This document shows, one piece after another, positions 17,910-26,261 of a stretch of 64,000 nucleotides of DNA. Source of the DNA: an uncultured Myxococcales bacterium. Lineage in GTDB: Bacteria > Myxococcota > Myxococcia > Myxococcales > Myxococcaceae. The notes under the pieces are model-generated. The model made no database searches, was not told the origin of the DNA, and was given only the letters and a program-made list of their open reading frames with translations. Made by a program: the position numbers and the translations under genes. The stretch's first letter is position 1, and each line of letters begins with the position of its first letter. The stretch spans positions 434,001 through 498,000 of the forward strand of contig CALJKW010000055.1 in assembly GCA_937980205.1 (NCBI GenBank), read 5' to 3'.

Positions 17910-19511
17910 TCACTCGTCCTTCCGGAAGGAGAAGGTGTCCTCGGACACCAGGTCGACCAGCAGGCCCTGGAACGAGCGGTTCTTCTGGCCAAAGGAGCCG
18001 GTCAGCTTCTCGACGAGCGCGAGGTCCGCGGGCTCTTCCTTGCGGCCCATCGCGTAGCGGAAGACCTGCTTCACGGTGCAGCTCTCGAGCTGGCCCGAGC
18101 CGACCATCAGATCGGCGAGCCCGGTGACGCCCTTGAACATCGCGGTGCCGCCGTTGACGCCGGTGAGGGCGCCGTCTCCCGAGATGGTGCAGCTCGGCAG
18201 GTTGTCGTCGTGCGCGCGGTACTGGCCCGCCTTGTTGAAGTTCTCGATGCCGAAGCCGACCGGGTCGAAGTTCTGGTGGCAGCTCTTGCAGCCGCCGACC
18301 GACGCGTGCGCCGAGTAGCGGTCGACCTTGCAGTTCGAGGTCGGGCTGGTGGGGATCTCGTCGACGTTCACGCCGGGCGGAGGCGGCGGCATCTCCTGAC
18401 AGAAGAGCCGGTCGCGGATGAAGATGCCGCGCTGGGTGGGGCTCGTGTCCGAGAACTTCGCTCCGGCGGAGAGCACCGAGCCGTGGCTCAAGATGCCCTT
18501 GCGCGGCGCCGCACCGTACGCGGTCCACGCGAAGCCGGTGCCGCCCTGAAAGCCGGTGATGCCGTAGTGCGTGGCGAGCGCCTGGTTGATGTACGTCTGC
18601 TCCGAGCGGAACAGGTCGAAGTAGTCGCCGCGATCCTGGAAGACGACCTTGCGCACCAGCGCGCCGCTCTCGGCCTGCATCGCCGTCACCAGCTCGGGCG
18701 TGTGCGGCAGGCGGTGGTAGGCGAGCCAGAGCGCGTGGAAGCGCTCGACGTTCGCCTGCGCGCGGGCGTCGGCGAGCAGTCGCTCGGCGGCGGTGCGAAC
18801 TCCCGCGCTGGTAGAGAGCCGGCCTGCCTGCGCCTCGTCGAGCAGCCAGTCCGGCGGCGTCGTGCCCCACAAGAAGTAGGAGAGCCTCGACGCGATGTGA
18901 AAGTCGTTCAGCCGCTGAACGCCGGTGCGGCCCGGCACCGGAGTGCCGATCTCGATGCGGTAGACGAACTCGGGGTGCTGCAGCATCGCCATCACCACGA
19001 GCCGCACGCCGACGTTGAAGTCGTTGGCCTCGGCCGCGAACGACTGCAGCGTGAGGAAGCGGCCGACCTCGGCCTCGGTCAGCGCCCGGCGAAACGCCTT
19101 GCGGCCGAACGTGGTGATGAACTGCGTAAGGCAGGCGCTGTCTGCCGCGCCGGTCGGAGTGCAGCCGAGCGCGGCGGCGAGGCGCGTGGGGTTCGCGACG
19201 AGGCGATCGGCGACGTCGGTCGCGATGCGCTCGAGCGCTTCGATGAGGGCGGCAGAGGCCTGCTGCTGCTTGAAGTCGTTGTCGTACGGGTTCGTCGGGT
19301 CGGGCGAGATGAGCTGCTGCGCCGGGCTCGCGGTGTCACCGACGATGTCTTTGAGCGTCGCGTCCATCTCGACGCGCGACAGGCGGCGGATGCCCGAGAC
19401 GGCGACCTCGACGTTCGGGTCGAGGTTCGTGTTGGGGCCGGGGATGCCGCCCGGCGGGCTGACGATGCCTTCGCAGGCACACAAGCAGCAGATGAGCGCA
19501 GCTTTCCGCAC
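17910..19511 (-). CDS. DUF1587/DUF1592/DUF1588/DUF1585 protein with one heme c site
   Basis: 533 aa from GTG at 19511, with GGAGG 7 nt upstream; the signal ends LCAC, a possible lipobox. Domain order by recognisable motifs: N-terminal DUF1587 (IRRLSRVEMDATLKDI), DUF1592 (FGRKAFRRALTEAEVGRF, RLSYFLWGTTPPD), DUF1588 (TSPTQRGIFIRDRLFCQEMPPPPP with a C-K-S-C-H heme site further on), and DUF1585 (QVFRYAMGRKEEP). This architecture is common in planctomycetes and myxobacteria. Partner of the Tat-exported DUF1552 protein downstream, with which it likely forms an exported redox complex; substrate unknown. Confidence 0.88.
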   Translation of the reverse strand: MRKAALICCLCACEGIVSPPGGIPGPNTNLDPNVEVAVSGIRRLSRVEMDATLKDIVGDTASPAQQLISPDPTNPYDNDFKQQQASAALIEALERIATDVADRLVANPTRLAAALGCTPTGAADSACLTQFITTFGRKAFRRALTEAEVGRFLTLQSFAAEANDFNVGVRLVVMAMLQHPEFVYRIEIGTPVPGRTGVQRLNDFHIASRLSYFLWGTTPPDWLLDEAQAGRLSTSAGVRTAAERLLADARAQANVERFHALWLAYHRLPHTPELVTAMQAESGALVRKVVFQDRGDYFDLFRSEQTYINQALATHYGITGFQGGTGFAWTAYGAAPRKGILSHGSVLSAGAKFSDTSPTQRGIFIRDRLFCQEMPPPPPGVNVDEIPTSPTSNCKVDRYSAHASVGGCKSCHQNFDPVGFGIENFNKAGQYRAHDDNLPSCTISGDGALTGVNGGTAMFKGVTGLADLMVGSGQLESCTVKQVFRYAMGRKEEPADLALVEKLTGSFGQKNRSFQGLLVDLVSEDTFSFRKDE

Positions 19512-19677
19512 GGAGGGCCTCCTCGACGAAACGCGGCTCCCAGTGCGAGCGCCGCGCCACCAAGACCTTGAGTCGTCTCGCCGGATTATGTCGCACTGAA
19601 ACCTGCGGGTGACTGCTTCGAGGACAGAGTGTGGGGGCGACTCTGCGGTGAGAACTTCAGTTGACTCCCGGCGCACT

Positions 19678-19705
19678 TTGACGTTCGTTGGCGCACCTTT
19701 TAACT
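19678..19705 (+). promoter_or_regulatory. Candidate housekeeping promoter of alanine dehydrogenase gene
   Basis: TTGACG (19678-19683) and TTAACT (19700-19705) are separated by 16 bp and lie 54 bp before the GTG start of the alanine dehydrogenase gene. The -35 box is close to consensus, the -10 weaker. A partial direct repeat, TTGAC...GGCGCAC, runs from 19661 through this region and might be an operator. Proposed from sequence only. Confidence 0.4.
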
Positions 19706-19714
19706 GCCGCCGAA

Positions 19715-19731
19715 GGAACGCGAAGCGTTCC
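19715..19731 (+). promoter_or_regulatory. Perfect hairpin in the leader of the alanine dehydrogenase gene
   Basis: GGAACGC-GAA-GCGTTCC is a 7-bp perfect inverted repeat with a 3-nt loop, between the candidate promoter and the start codon. It has no T run, so it is not an intrinsic terminator. It may be a protein-binding palindrome or an RNA stem in the 5' leader. Confidence 0.4.
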
Positions 19732-19759
19732 GCAGAACCGGCGAAACGGAGATGACAAC

Positions 19760-20905
19760 GTGATCATCGGAGTGCCGAAGGAGATCAAGACGCGCGAGTA
19801 CCGCGTCGGGCTGATTCCCGCTGGAGCGAAGGCGTTCATCAACGCCGGACACAAGGTCTTCGTCGAGAAGGGCGCCGGCGAAGGCGCGGGCATCCGCGAC
19901 GAGGAGTACGAGCAGGTCGGCGTGAAGATCGTGAAGAGCGCCGACGAGCTCTGGAAGCGCTCCGAGATGATCATCAAGGTCAAAGAGCCGATCGAGCCCG
20001 AGTACAGGCGCATCCAGAACGAGCAGATCATCTACACGTACTTCCACCTCGCCGCGGTCCCCGACCTCTGCAAGGTGCTCGTCGAGAAGAAGGTCGCGGC
20101 GGTCGCGTACGAGACGATCCAGCCCGACGACGGCTCGCTGCCGCTGCTCAAGCCGATGAGCGAGATCGCCGGCAAGATGTCCGTGCAGGTCGGCGCCTAC
20201 TCGCTCGAGAAGGCCCACGGCGGCAAGGGCATCCTCCTCGGCGGAGTGCCCGGCGTTCGCCGCGCCAAGGTCGCCATCATCGGCGGCGGCGTCGTCGGCA
20301 CCAGCGCCGCGAAGGTCGCGCACGGCATGGGCGCCGAGGTGACCATCCTCGACGTCAACCTCGAGCGGCTCACGTACCTCGACGACATCTTCCGGGGCGA
20401 GATCACGACGCTGAACTCCGACAGCGAGAACATCGAGCGCTGCTGCATCGAGTCGGACATGGTGATCGGCGGCGTGCTGATCCCCGGCGCCAAGGCTCCG
20501 AAGCTGGTGAGCAAGGAGCTCATCAAGAAGATGAGCAAGGGCTCGGTCGTCGTCGACGTCGCGGTCGATCAGGGCGGCTGCATCGAGACCTGCCGGCCGA
20601 CGACGCACGACAACCCCACCTACGAGGTCAGCGGCGTCGTGCACTACTGCGTCGCCAACATGCCCGGCGCGGTTCCCCGCACCTCGACGTTCGCGCTGAC
20701 CAACACCACGCGCCCATACGGCCGGAAGATCGCCGACCAGGGCCTCGCGGCGGCCATCAAGGCGGACAAGGCGATCGCGCGCGGGTTGAACACCTACGGT
20801 GGGCACGTGACGTACGAGGCGGTCGCTCGCGATCTCGGGTACCCGTACGTGCCGATCGAGGACGCCATCACCGGCGGGCCGAAGAAGCCGCGCAAGGCGG
20901 CGTGA
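19760..20905 (+). CDS. ald: Alanine dehydrogenase
   Basis: 381 aa (family about 371). Reversible NAD-dependent oxidative deamination of L-alanine to pyruvate and ammonia in the cytoplasm. GTG at 19760 begins the family's usual opening (MIIGVPKEIKTREYRVG) and GGAG lies about 8 nt upstream. Further hallmarks: substrate and catalytic region YTYFHLAAVPDL, Rossmann fold GGGVVGTSAAKVAHGMGAEV, and VDVAVDQGGCIET. Extra length is a Lys/Pro-rich tail after the conserved end. Monocistronic, in a myxobacterial setting where amino acids are a main carbon source. Confidence 0.95.
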   Translation: MIIGVPKEIKTREYRVGLIPAGAKAFINAGHKVFVEKGAGEGAGIRDEEYEQVGVKIVKSADELWKRSEMIIKVKEPIEPEYRRIQNEQIIYTYFHLAAVPDLCKVLVEKKVAAVAYETIQPDDGSLPLLKPMSEIAGKMSVQVGAYSLEKAHGGKGILLGGVPGVRRAKVAIIGGGVVGTSAAKVAHGMGAEVTILDVNLERLTYLDDIFRGEITTLNSDSENIERCCIESDMVIGGVLIPGAKAPKLVSKELIKKMSKGSVVVDVAVDQGGCIETCRPTTHDNPTYEVSGVVHYCVANMPGAVPRTSTFALTNTTRPYGRKIADQGLAAAIKADKAIARGLNTYGGHVTYEAVARDLGYPYVPIEDAITGGPKKPRKAA

Positions 20906-21050
20906 CCTGCCGTTCGCGTCATGGGGTGCGCAGTTCACCGCCACCCCGCTGACAAATCGACACTCCCGCAGCGCGTCACAGCGGCATAGGCCCTGTTATT
21001 CCCAGGGCTTAAGTCGACTCTTGCGCCGGCACCAGCCATGCACATCTTGA

Positions 21051-21076
21051 GGAATGACTGGTACTTGGGCCGCGTT
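21051..21076 (+). promoter_or_regulatory. Candidate ECF-type promoter upstream of the sigma factor gene
   Basis: GGAAT at 21051-21055 and CGTT at 21073-21076 with a 17-nt spacer resemble the GGAAC/CGTT elements recognised by ECF sigma factors, and lie 22 nt before the sigma gene start. This would allow autoregulation. The motifs are short, so chance occurrence is possible. Confidence 0.3.
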
Positions 21077-21098
21077 TTAGCCGTCTGCGAGGGTCAAC

Positions 21099-21716
21099 AT
21101 GGTTGGGCTGAAGTCCAACGCACAAATGAAAGCCGAGTTCGAGCAGCTGGCGATGCCGTGCCTCGATGGTCTGTATGCCTCGGCGCTGCGGCTCACGCAT
21201 TCGGATCGTGACGCCGAAGATCTCGTGCAGGACGCGTTCATGCGCGCCTACCGCTTCTTCGACAAGTTCGAGCGGGGCACCAACTTCCGCGCCTGGCTCT
21301 TCAAGATCCTCACGAACACGTTCATCAACAAATACCGCCGCCAGGTGAAGGAGCGCACGTTCTCCGAGGGCTCCGAGCGCGAGTCGGTCACGGCGCAGCT
21401 GTTCAGCGCCGACGCGACCGAGACCGCGGCGAACCCGGAAGACCACCTGATGGATCGCCTGCTGTCGGAGGAGGTACTCCAGGCGATCGATCAGCTGCCC
21501 ATCGACTTCCGCATGGTCGTCATCCTCGCGGACCTGCAGGAGTTCAGCTACCGCGAGATCGCCGAGATCCTCGACGTGCCCGTCGGCACCGTCATGAGCC
21601 GCCTCTTCCGCGGACGGAAGCTGTTGCAGAAGCACCTGCAGTCGTACGCTAATGCCCCGGCCGAAAACGAGCCGATCGACCTCTCGGAGTACCGCAGCAG
21701 GAAGAACTTCGGATAG
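21099..21716 (+). CDS. ECF-family RNA polymerase sigma factor
   Basis: 205 aa. Region 2 (DAEDLVQDAFMRAYRFFDKF, about residues 38-57) and region 4 (YREIAEILDVPVGTVMSRL, about 149-167) are clear, regions 1.1 and 3 absent. GAGGG lies just before ATG at 21099; ATG at 21126 is an alternative. The next gene, 26 bp downstream, encodes a zinc-finger membrane protein that is the obvious anti-sigma factor, and frzS follows. It resembles the RpoE1 type of Myxococcus, which I recall as linked to motility; that orthology should be checked. Confidence 0.93.
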   Translation: MVGLKSNAQMKAEFEQLAMPCLDGLYASALRLTHSDRDAEDLVQDAFMRAYRFFDKFERGTNFRAWLFKILTNTFINKYRRQVKERTFSEGSERESVTAQLFSADATETAANPEDHLMDRLLSEEVLQAIDQLPIDFRMVVILADLQEFSYREIAEILDVPVGTVMSRLFRGRKLLQKHLQSYANAPAENEPIDLSEYRSRKNFG

Positions 21717-21742
21717 CAGTGCGTTCGTAGCGCGACCTTTCA

Positions 21743-22519
21743 ATGGACTGTCGGGAGCTCGACAACCTGCTGTATCCGTACCTCGACGGAGAGCTGGTCG
21801 AAGGCGAACGCGTCTCCGTGGAGGGTCATCTCGCAGCATGTGAGACCTGTCGGCATGCCGCCGACCGCGAGCACAAGATGCTGCTGCTCATCCGCTCGCG
21901 CGCGAGGTCGGCGAGCACCGGCGCACCGCCATCGCTGCGCGCGCGCCTCGAGGCCGACCTCCACCGCGAGAACCGCGCCCGCCGCGCGCGCGCGGTCTCG
22001 AAGCTCGCCGCCGCCGCCGCAGGCCTCGCCATCTGCTCCGTCGTCGCGCACCACGGCTGGCGCAACTTCCAGCGGCGGCTCTACGTCGAAGACGCGGTGA
22101 ACCGCCACGCGCGCGCGTACCCGCTCGAGATCGAGAAGCCGTCTCCCGAGCAGATCGAGGCCTGGTTCAACGACGGCAAGCTCGATCACCGCGTCGCCCT
22201 GCCCCGCTTCCAGAACGTCACCGCCCAGGGCGGCCGGCTGCTCAACGTCCGCGATCGTCCCGCCGCCTACATCCGCCTGAGCGCGCAGGGCAACCGGCGC
22301 CTCGGGCTCTTCGTCTACAGCGACAAGCCCGGAGACGTCGACGTCAGCGAGCGCGAGCCCGAGGTCGACCGCTCGAACGGCTTCAACACCATCACCTGGC
22401 GCAAGGGCGACGTCGTCTACACCCTCGTCTCCGACCTCAACGACGACGACATCCGCCAGATGCTGCTGCCCGCCGGTAACGTGCAGCCGCAGCTGATCCA
22501 GGCCGTCTTTCCCCACTGA
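21743..22519 (+). CDS. Anti-sigma factor with zinc-binding HC2 domain
   Basis: 258 aa. N-terminal ZAS/zf-HC2 domain: MDCRELDNLLYPYLDGEL followed by H-x3-C-x2-C (HLAACETC) at about residues 29-36. A hydrophobic segment near residues 85-105 (KLAAAAAGLAICSVVAHH) should span the inner membrane, leaving a C-terminal domain of about 150 residues outside. Expected to hold the ECF sigma factor encoded just upstream and release it on an envelope signal. The C-terminal sensor region has no obvious named fold. Confidence 0.88.
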   Translation: MDCRELDNLLYPYLDGELVEGERVSVEGHLAACETCRHAADREHKMLLLIRSRARSASTGAPPSLRARLEADLHRENRARRARAVSKLAAAAAGLAICSVVAHHGWRNFQRRLYVEDAVNRHARAYPLEIEKPSPEQIEAWFNDGKLDHRVALPRFQNVTAQGGRLLNVRDRPAAYIRLSAQGNRRLGLFVYSDKPGDVDVSEREPEVDRSNGFNTITWRKGDVVYTLVSDLNDDDIRQMLLPAGNVQPQLIQAVFPH

Positions 22520-22568
22520 GGAAAAGACTTCGGCCGGGCTTAGGTAGTAGTTTGTCCCTCAGTCCCCC

Positions 22569-24281
22569 ATGTCCAAGAACATCCTGATCGTCGAGAGCGA
22601 CGGGAACCTGTCGCGCGCCATGCGCGAGGCCCTCGCTTCGAAAGGTTTTGCCGTCGAGGAGACCTCCGACGGCAAGGGCTCCGTCGAGCTCGTCCGCAAG
22701 AAGAAGCCGAACCTCATCGTCCTCGCCGTCGACCTGAGCGCCGGTCAGAACGGCTACATCATCTGCGGCAAGCTCAAGGGCGACGAAGAGCTGCGCGCGA
22801 TTCCGGTCGTCATCATCGGCAACCCCGACGGCTTCGCGCAGCACCGCAAGCTGAAGACCAAGAAGGCAGACGACTACCTCGCCAAGCCGTTCGAGGGCTC
22901 GAAGATCGTCGACGTCGTCGGAAACCTCATCGGCATGCCCGAGCCGCCTCAAGAGGAGCAGGAGGTCGTCGAGGACGAGTCGCTGTCGCTCAACGAGCTG
23001 CTCACCGAGGACGACTCGGCCGGCAAGCCGCCGGTCGAAGATCTCGAGCCGTCCACCCGCGAAGAGACCGTCGCCGGAGACCCCGACCTCGACATGCTCG
23101 ACTCGGTCTTCGACGACAAGCCCGCCGCGGCTGCGTCGACCGCTGAAGAGCCCCTCGCCGAAGAGCTGCACGTCGAGGAAGAGCTGCACGTCGAAGACGA
23201 GACGATGGACGTCAGCCAGGACAAGACGACCATCGGGTTCATGCCCGAGGCGCCGCCGCCTCCTCCCCCGCCGTCGTCTCCGCCGGTCGCTCGGTCGTCG
23301 ATCTCGTCTTCCGCCTCTTCGTCGAACGCGTCCGAGCACGCCGAGCTGCTCGATCTGCGCAGCAAGGTGACCGAGCTCAACGGCAGCCTGTCCGACGCGA
23401 AGTCCCGCGCCGACGAGCTCGAGACGAAGCTGCGCGAGGTCGAGCAGGAGCTCGAGACGAAGCGCACCGAGCTCGAGGCCGCGCGCGCCGGCGCCGGCGG
23501 CAAGAGCGACAAAGAGGTCTTCGCGCTGCGCGACGCCGGCACGAAGAAGGACAAAGAGATCCTCCGCCTCAAGAACGAGCTCAACGAGAAGGAGAAAGAG
23601 CTCATCGACGTGCAGGAGAAGTCGAACGCGCTCGAGCAGCAGGTCTCCGAGTCGTCCGGCGAGATCGCTCGGCGCGACGCGCAGATCAAGACGCTCACCA
23701 CGAAGGCGGACCAGCTCTCGAGCGAGCGTAAGAAGATCGACCAGCAGCTGATCTCGGCGAAGGAAGAGGCCCGCTCGTCGGGCGCCAAGCTGACGACGCT
23801 GCAGTCCGAGCTCGAGCAGGTGCAGGGCCGGCTCTCCGGAGCCGAGGCCGAGCTCGAGCAGCTGCGCTCGTCGCAGTCCGATCTCGAGAGCGCGAAGCAG
23901 CGGCTCGAGGCGGACCTGTCCGAGCTGCGCGGCGAGGCCGAGGCGGCGAAGCAGCAGCTCGACCAGAGATCTTCCGAGGCCGACGAGCTGCGCAGCCAGC
24001 TCGAGACGGCGCAGATCGATCTCGACTCCGCGAAGAACCAGCTGTCGACCCAGGCGGCCGCGTTCGCCGACGAGATCTCGACGCTGCGCAAGCGCATCTC
24101 CGAGCTCGAAGAGAAGGACACGAAGAACGACGAGCGCGTGCAGAAGCTCTACCAGCGCATCAAGTCGAACGAAGAGCGCGATCAGAAGACGAAAGAGACG
24201 CTCCAGCAGGTCATCAACGACCTGGAGACCTCGCCCATCGACATCGACGAGATCTCCGAAGACGAGCTGGCCGAGGCCTGA
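22569..24281 (+). CDS. frzS: FrzS-like pseudo-receiver/coiled-coil motility protein
   Basis: 570 aa. Residues 1-125 form a receiver-like domain with the sequence style of M. xanthus FrzS (ILIVESDGNLSRAMREAL, AVDLSAGQNGYIICGKLK, VVIIGNPDGFAQHRKLKTKK). FrzS receivers are atypical and not thought to be phosphorylated; the ordinary Thr/Ser switch position is Gly-Asn here. Then comes an acidic and Pro-rich linker (about 125-255) and a long coiled coil (about 255-545) rich in E, L, K and Q heptads, ending in a short acidic tail. FrzS cycles between cell poles and is required for type IV pilus-based social motility. Just downstream of the ECF sigma/anti-sigma pair. Confidence 0.85.
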   Translation: MSKNILIVESDGNLSRAMREALASKGFAVEETSDGKGSVELVRKKKPNLIVLAVDLSAGQNGYIICGKLKGDEELRAIPVVIIGNPDGFAQHRKLKTKKADDYLAKPFEGSKIVDVVGNLIGMPEPPQEEQEVVEDESLSLNELLTEDDSAGKPPVEDLEPSTREETVAGDPDLDMLDSVFDDKPAAAASTAEEPLAEELHVEEELHVEDETMDVSQDKTTIGFMPEAPPPPPPPSSPPVARSSISSSASSSNASEHAELLDLRSKVTELNGSLSDAKSRADELETKLREVEQELETKRTELEAARAGAGGKSDKEVFALRDAGTKKDKEILRLKNELNEKEKELIDVQEKSNALEQQVSESSGEIARRDAQIKTLTTKADQLSSERKKIDQQLISAKEEARSSGAKLTTLQSELEQVQGRLSGAEAELEQLRSSQSDLESAKQRLEADLSELRGEAEAAKQQLDQRSSEADELRSQLETAQIDLDSAKNQLSTQAAAFADEISTLRKRISELEEKDTKNDERVQKLYQRIKSNEERDQKTKETLQQVINDLETSPIDIDEISEDELAEA

Positions 24282-24290
24282 CCTCGAGAG

Positions 24291-24313
24291 AGACGGGCTT
24301 CTAATGCCCGTCT
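24291..24313 (+). terminator. Intrinsic terminator of frzS
   Basis: AGACGGGC-TTCTAAT-GCCCGTCT is a perfect 8-bp stem followed by TTCTTC, 10 bp after the frzS stop. It overlaps the last four codons of the convergent gene ending at 24301, whose stop codon lies in the loop. Confidence 0.75.
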
Positions 24314-25470
24314 TTCTTCGGCTCGTCCTTCTTCGCGATCATCTTGCGCGCCAGCATCTGAACGACGTTCGGCACGTTGCGGTCGCGGGCGAGGTTCTTC
24401 ACGTCGGTCTCGCGCAGCGTCGAGAGGAACCGCATCGCGATGGCCTGCGGCACCTTCGGGTTCTTCACCAGCGCGAGCTTCACCGGGTACATCTTCGTCC
24501 ACTCGCGGTCGGCGCAGATGATGCGCAAGACCTCGTCCTGCGCGGTCTTGTTGTTCGCCTGAACCAGCACCTCGCCGTCGGTGATGCGCGGGCTGCGGAT
24601 CACCGCGACGGCGACCAGCTTGTTCGAGTCGCGGATGAGGATGCTGCGCGCCTCTTTGTTCCCCTTCGTCGCGAGCTTGATCTTCTCCGAGATGGTCATC
24701 TTCATGACCTTCTGCGACAGCGTGAGCCGCTTGCCCTCTTCCATCGGGGCGGCGTTCTCCTCGCCGACGTTGAACTCCTGCATCACGTCGTCCGCGGTCG
24801 GGCCCGGGTCCGGCGGGGTCTGGGCGGCCTCGGGGCCGAACAGGCGCACGCGCGCTGCCTTCATCTGCGGCACGTCGAGCAGCTGCAGCCCGCTGCGGAC
24901 GGCGAAGTCGCAGACGCCGTCGATGAGGGCGCCCTCGGTCACCGGGTTCGCCGCGAGCTGGCGCACGATGTCGTCGTGGCGAAGCAGACGCAGCTGGTTG
25001 GCGGCGATGATCTCGGCCGTGCGCGCGTTGCACTGCGCCGCGGCGCGGGCGACGGCGTCGTCGGGGGTCCCGCCGTTCAGGATCAGCATCTCGGCGTAGG
25101 CGTCCTTCTGCCAGTGCAGATCGAGGAACCAGCCGAGCACCGGCGCGGGCACGCGCTCTTCGCGCAGCGCGGGGGCGAGCACGCGGTCGGGCAGCCCGGC
25201 CGCGGTCGCGACCGCGGTGTCGCGCACCTTCTCGTCCGGGTCGTACGCGAGCATGAACAGCGCCGTGATCATGTCGGGCGGCGACATCGGCGCGAGGGCC
25301 TTCGCGGCCATCATGCGCAGCGGCATCGGCGCCTTCGGGTCGACGTGCTTGCGCTTGTCGGACGGCAGGATCTCGGCGCTGACGGGGCACGCGAACGTCT
25401 CCTGCGCGGGCGCGGCCTCGGGCGCGGGGGCAGCGGCTGCATCGGGCGGTGGAACGACGACGTCCGTCAT
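24301..25470 (-). CDS. HEAT-like repeat protein of unknown function (DUF2336-like)
   Basis: 389 aa, all-helical and soluble, no signal peptide. N-terminal 25 residues are Pro/Ala-rich. The pattern of alternating helices with segments such as LFMLAYDPDEKVRDTAVATA and NPVTEGALIDGVCDFAV resembles HEAT or DUF2336-type repeats, usually protein-binding. A Lys-rich C-terminus follows. Its ATG overlaps the TGA of coaX by 4 bp, so the two are co-translated; no connection with CoA synthesis is evident from the sequence. Confidence 0.75.
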   Translation of the reverse strand: MTDVVVPPPDAAAAPAPEAAPAQETFACPVSAEILPSDKRKHVDPKAPMPLRMMAAKALAPMSPPDMITALFMLAYDPDEKVRDTAVATAAGLPDRVLAPALREERVPAPVLGWFLDLHWQKDAYAEMLILNGGTPDDAVARAAAQCNARTAEIIAANQLRLLRHDDIVRQLAANPVTEGALIDGVCDFAVRSGLQLLDVPQMKAARVRLFGPEAAQTPPDPGPTADDVMQEFNVGEENAAPMEEGKRLTLSQKVMKMTISEKIKLATKGNKEARSILIRDSNKLVAVAVIRSPRITDGEVLVQANNKTAQDEVLRIICADREWTKMYPVKLALVKNPKVPQAIAMRFLSTLRETDVKNLARDRNVPNVVQMLARKMIAKKDEPKKDGH

Positions 25471-26243
25471 TGGTTTCTCTCCCAGATGAGTCTCAGTCCC
25501 TCGAGCGTGAGCAGCTCGTCGACCTCGCTGATCGCCTTCGACTCGCGGGCGATGAGCGGCGCGAGGCCTCCGGTCGCGAACACCTTGGCGGTCGCCGACA
25601 GCTCGGCGCGCATGCGCTCGCAGATGCCGTCGACGAGCGAGACGTAGCCGAAGACCAGGCCCGACTGCATCGAGTGCACGGTGTTCTTGCCGATCACGTG
25701 CGGCGGCCGGTGCAGCTCGACGCGCGGCAGCTTCGACGCGTGCTCGAACAGCGCGTCCATCGCGATGGTGATGCCGGGACAGATGGCGCCCCCGAGGTAC
25801 TCGCCCTTCGCGGTGACGGCGTCGAAGGTGGTGGCGGTGCCGAAGTCGACGACGATGAGCGCGCCCTTGTGCTTCTCGTAGGCGGCGACGGCGTTCACCA
25901 CGCGGTCGGCGCCGACCTCGCGCGGGTTGTCGTAGAGGATCGGCATGCCCGTCTTCACGCCGGGGCCGACGAACATCGGCTTCACGTGGAAGTAGCGCTC
26001 GGACATGCGCTCGAGGTTGAACTGCAGCGGCGGCACCACGCTCGAGACGGCGACGCTCTTCACCGCCTTTCCGTCGATGCCCGCGTGCTGCATCATCTGC
26101 AAGAGCAGAATGCCCCACTCGTCGTAGGTGCGGTGCACCGAGGTCTCGACGCGCCAGTGCGAGCGAAGGGCCTTGCCTTCGTACACGCCGAGCACGGTGT
26201 TCGTGTTCCCCACGTCGATCGCCAACAGCATCGCGGCGGGCAT
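25467..26243 (-). CDS. coaX: Type III pantothenate kinase
   Basis: 258 aa. Phosphorylates pantothenate, the first step of coenzyme A synthesis, in the cytoplasm. ASKHA-fold hallmarks: phosphate-1 loop AIDVGNTNTVLGVYEG at the N-terminus, GADRVVNAVAAY, phosphate-2 loop DFGTATTFDAVTAKGEYLGG and the ICPGITIAMDALFEHASKL segment. ATG at 26243 or the Met three codons later could be the start. Divergent from a small lipoprotein gene with 18 bp between them, and upstream of birA only with that lipoprotein gene intervening. Confidence 0.95.
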   Translation of the reverse strand: MPAAMLLAIDVGNTNTVLGVYEGKALRSHWRVETSVHRTYDEWGILLLQMMQHAGIDGKAVKSVAVSSVVPPLQFNLERMSERYFHVKPMFVGPGVKTGMPILYDNPREVGADRVVNAVAAYEKHKGALIVVDFGTATTFDAVTAKGEYLGGAICPGITIAMDALFEHASKLPRVELHRPPHVIGKNTVHSMQSGLVFGYVSLVDGICERMRAELSATAKVFATGGLAPLIARESKAISEVDELLTLEGLRLIWERNQ

Positions 26244-26261
26244 TGTAGCCTCGGGCGCCGA

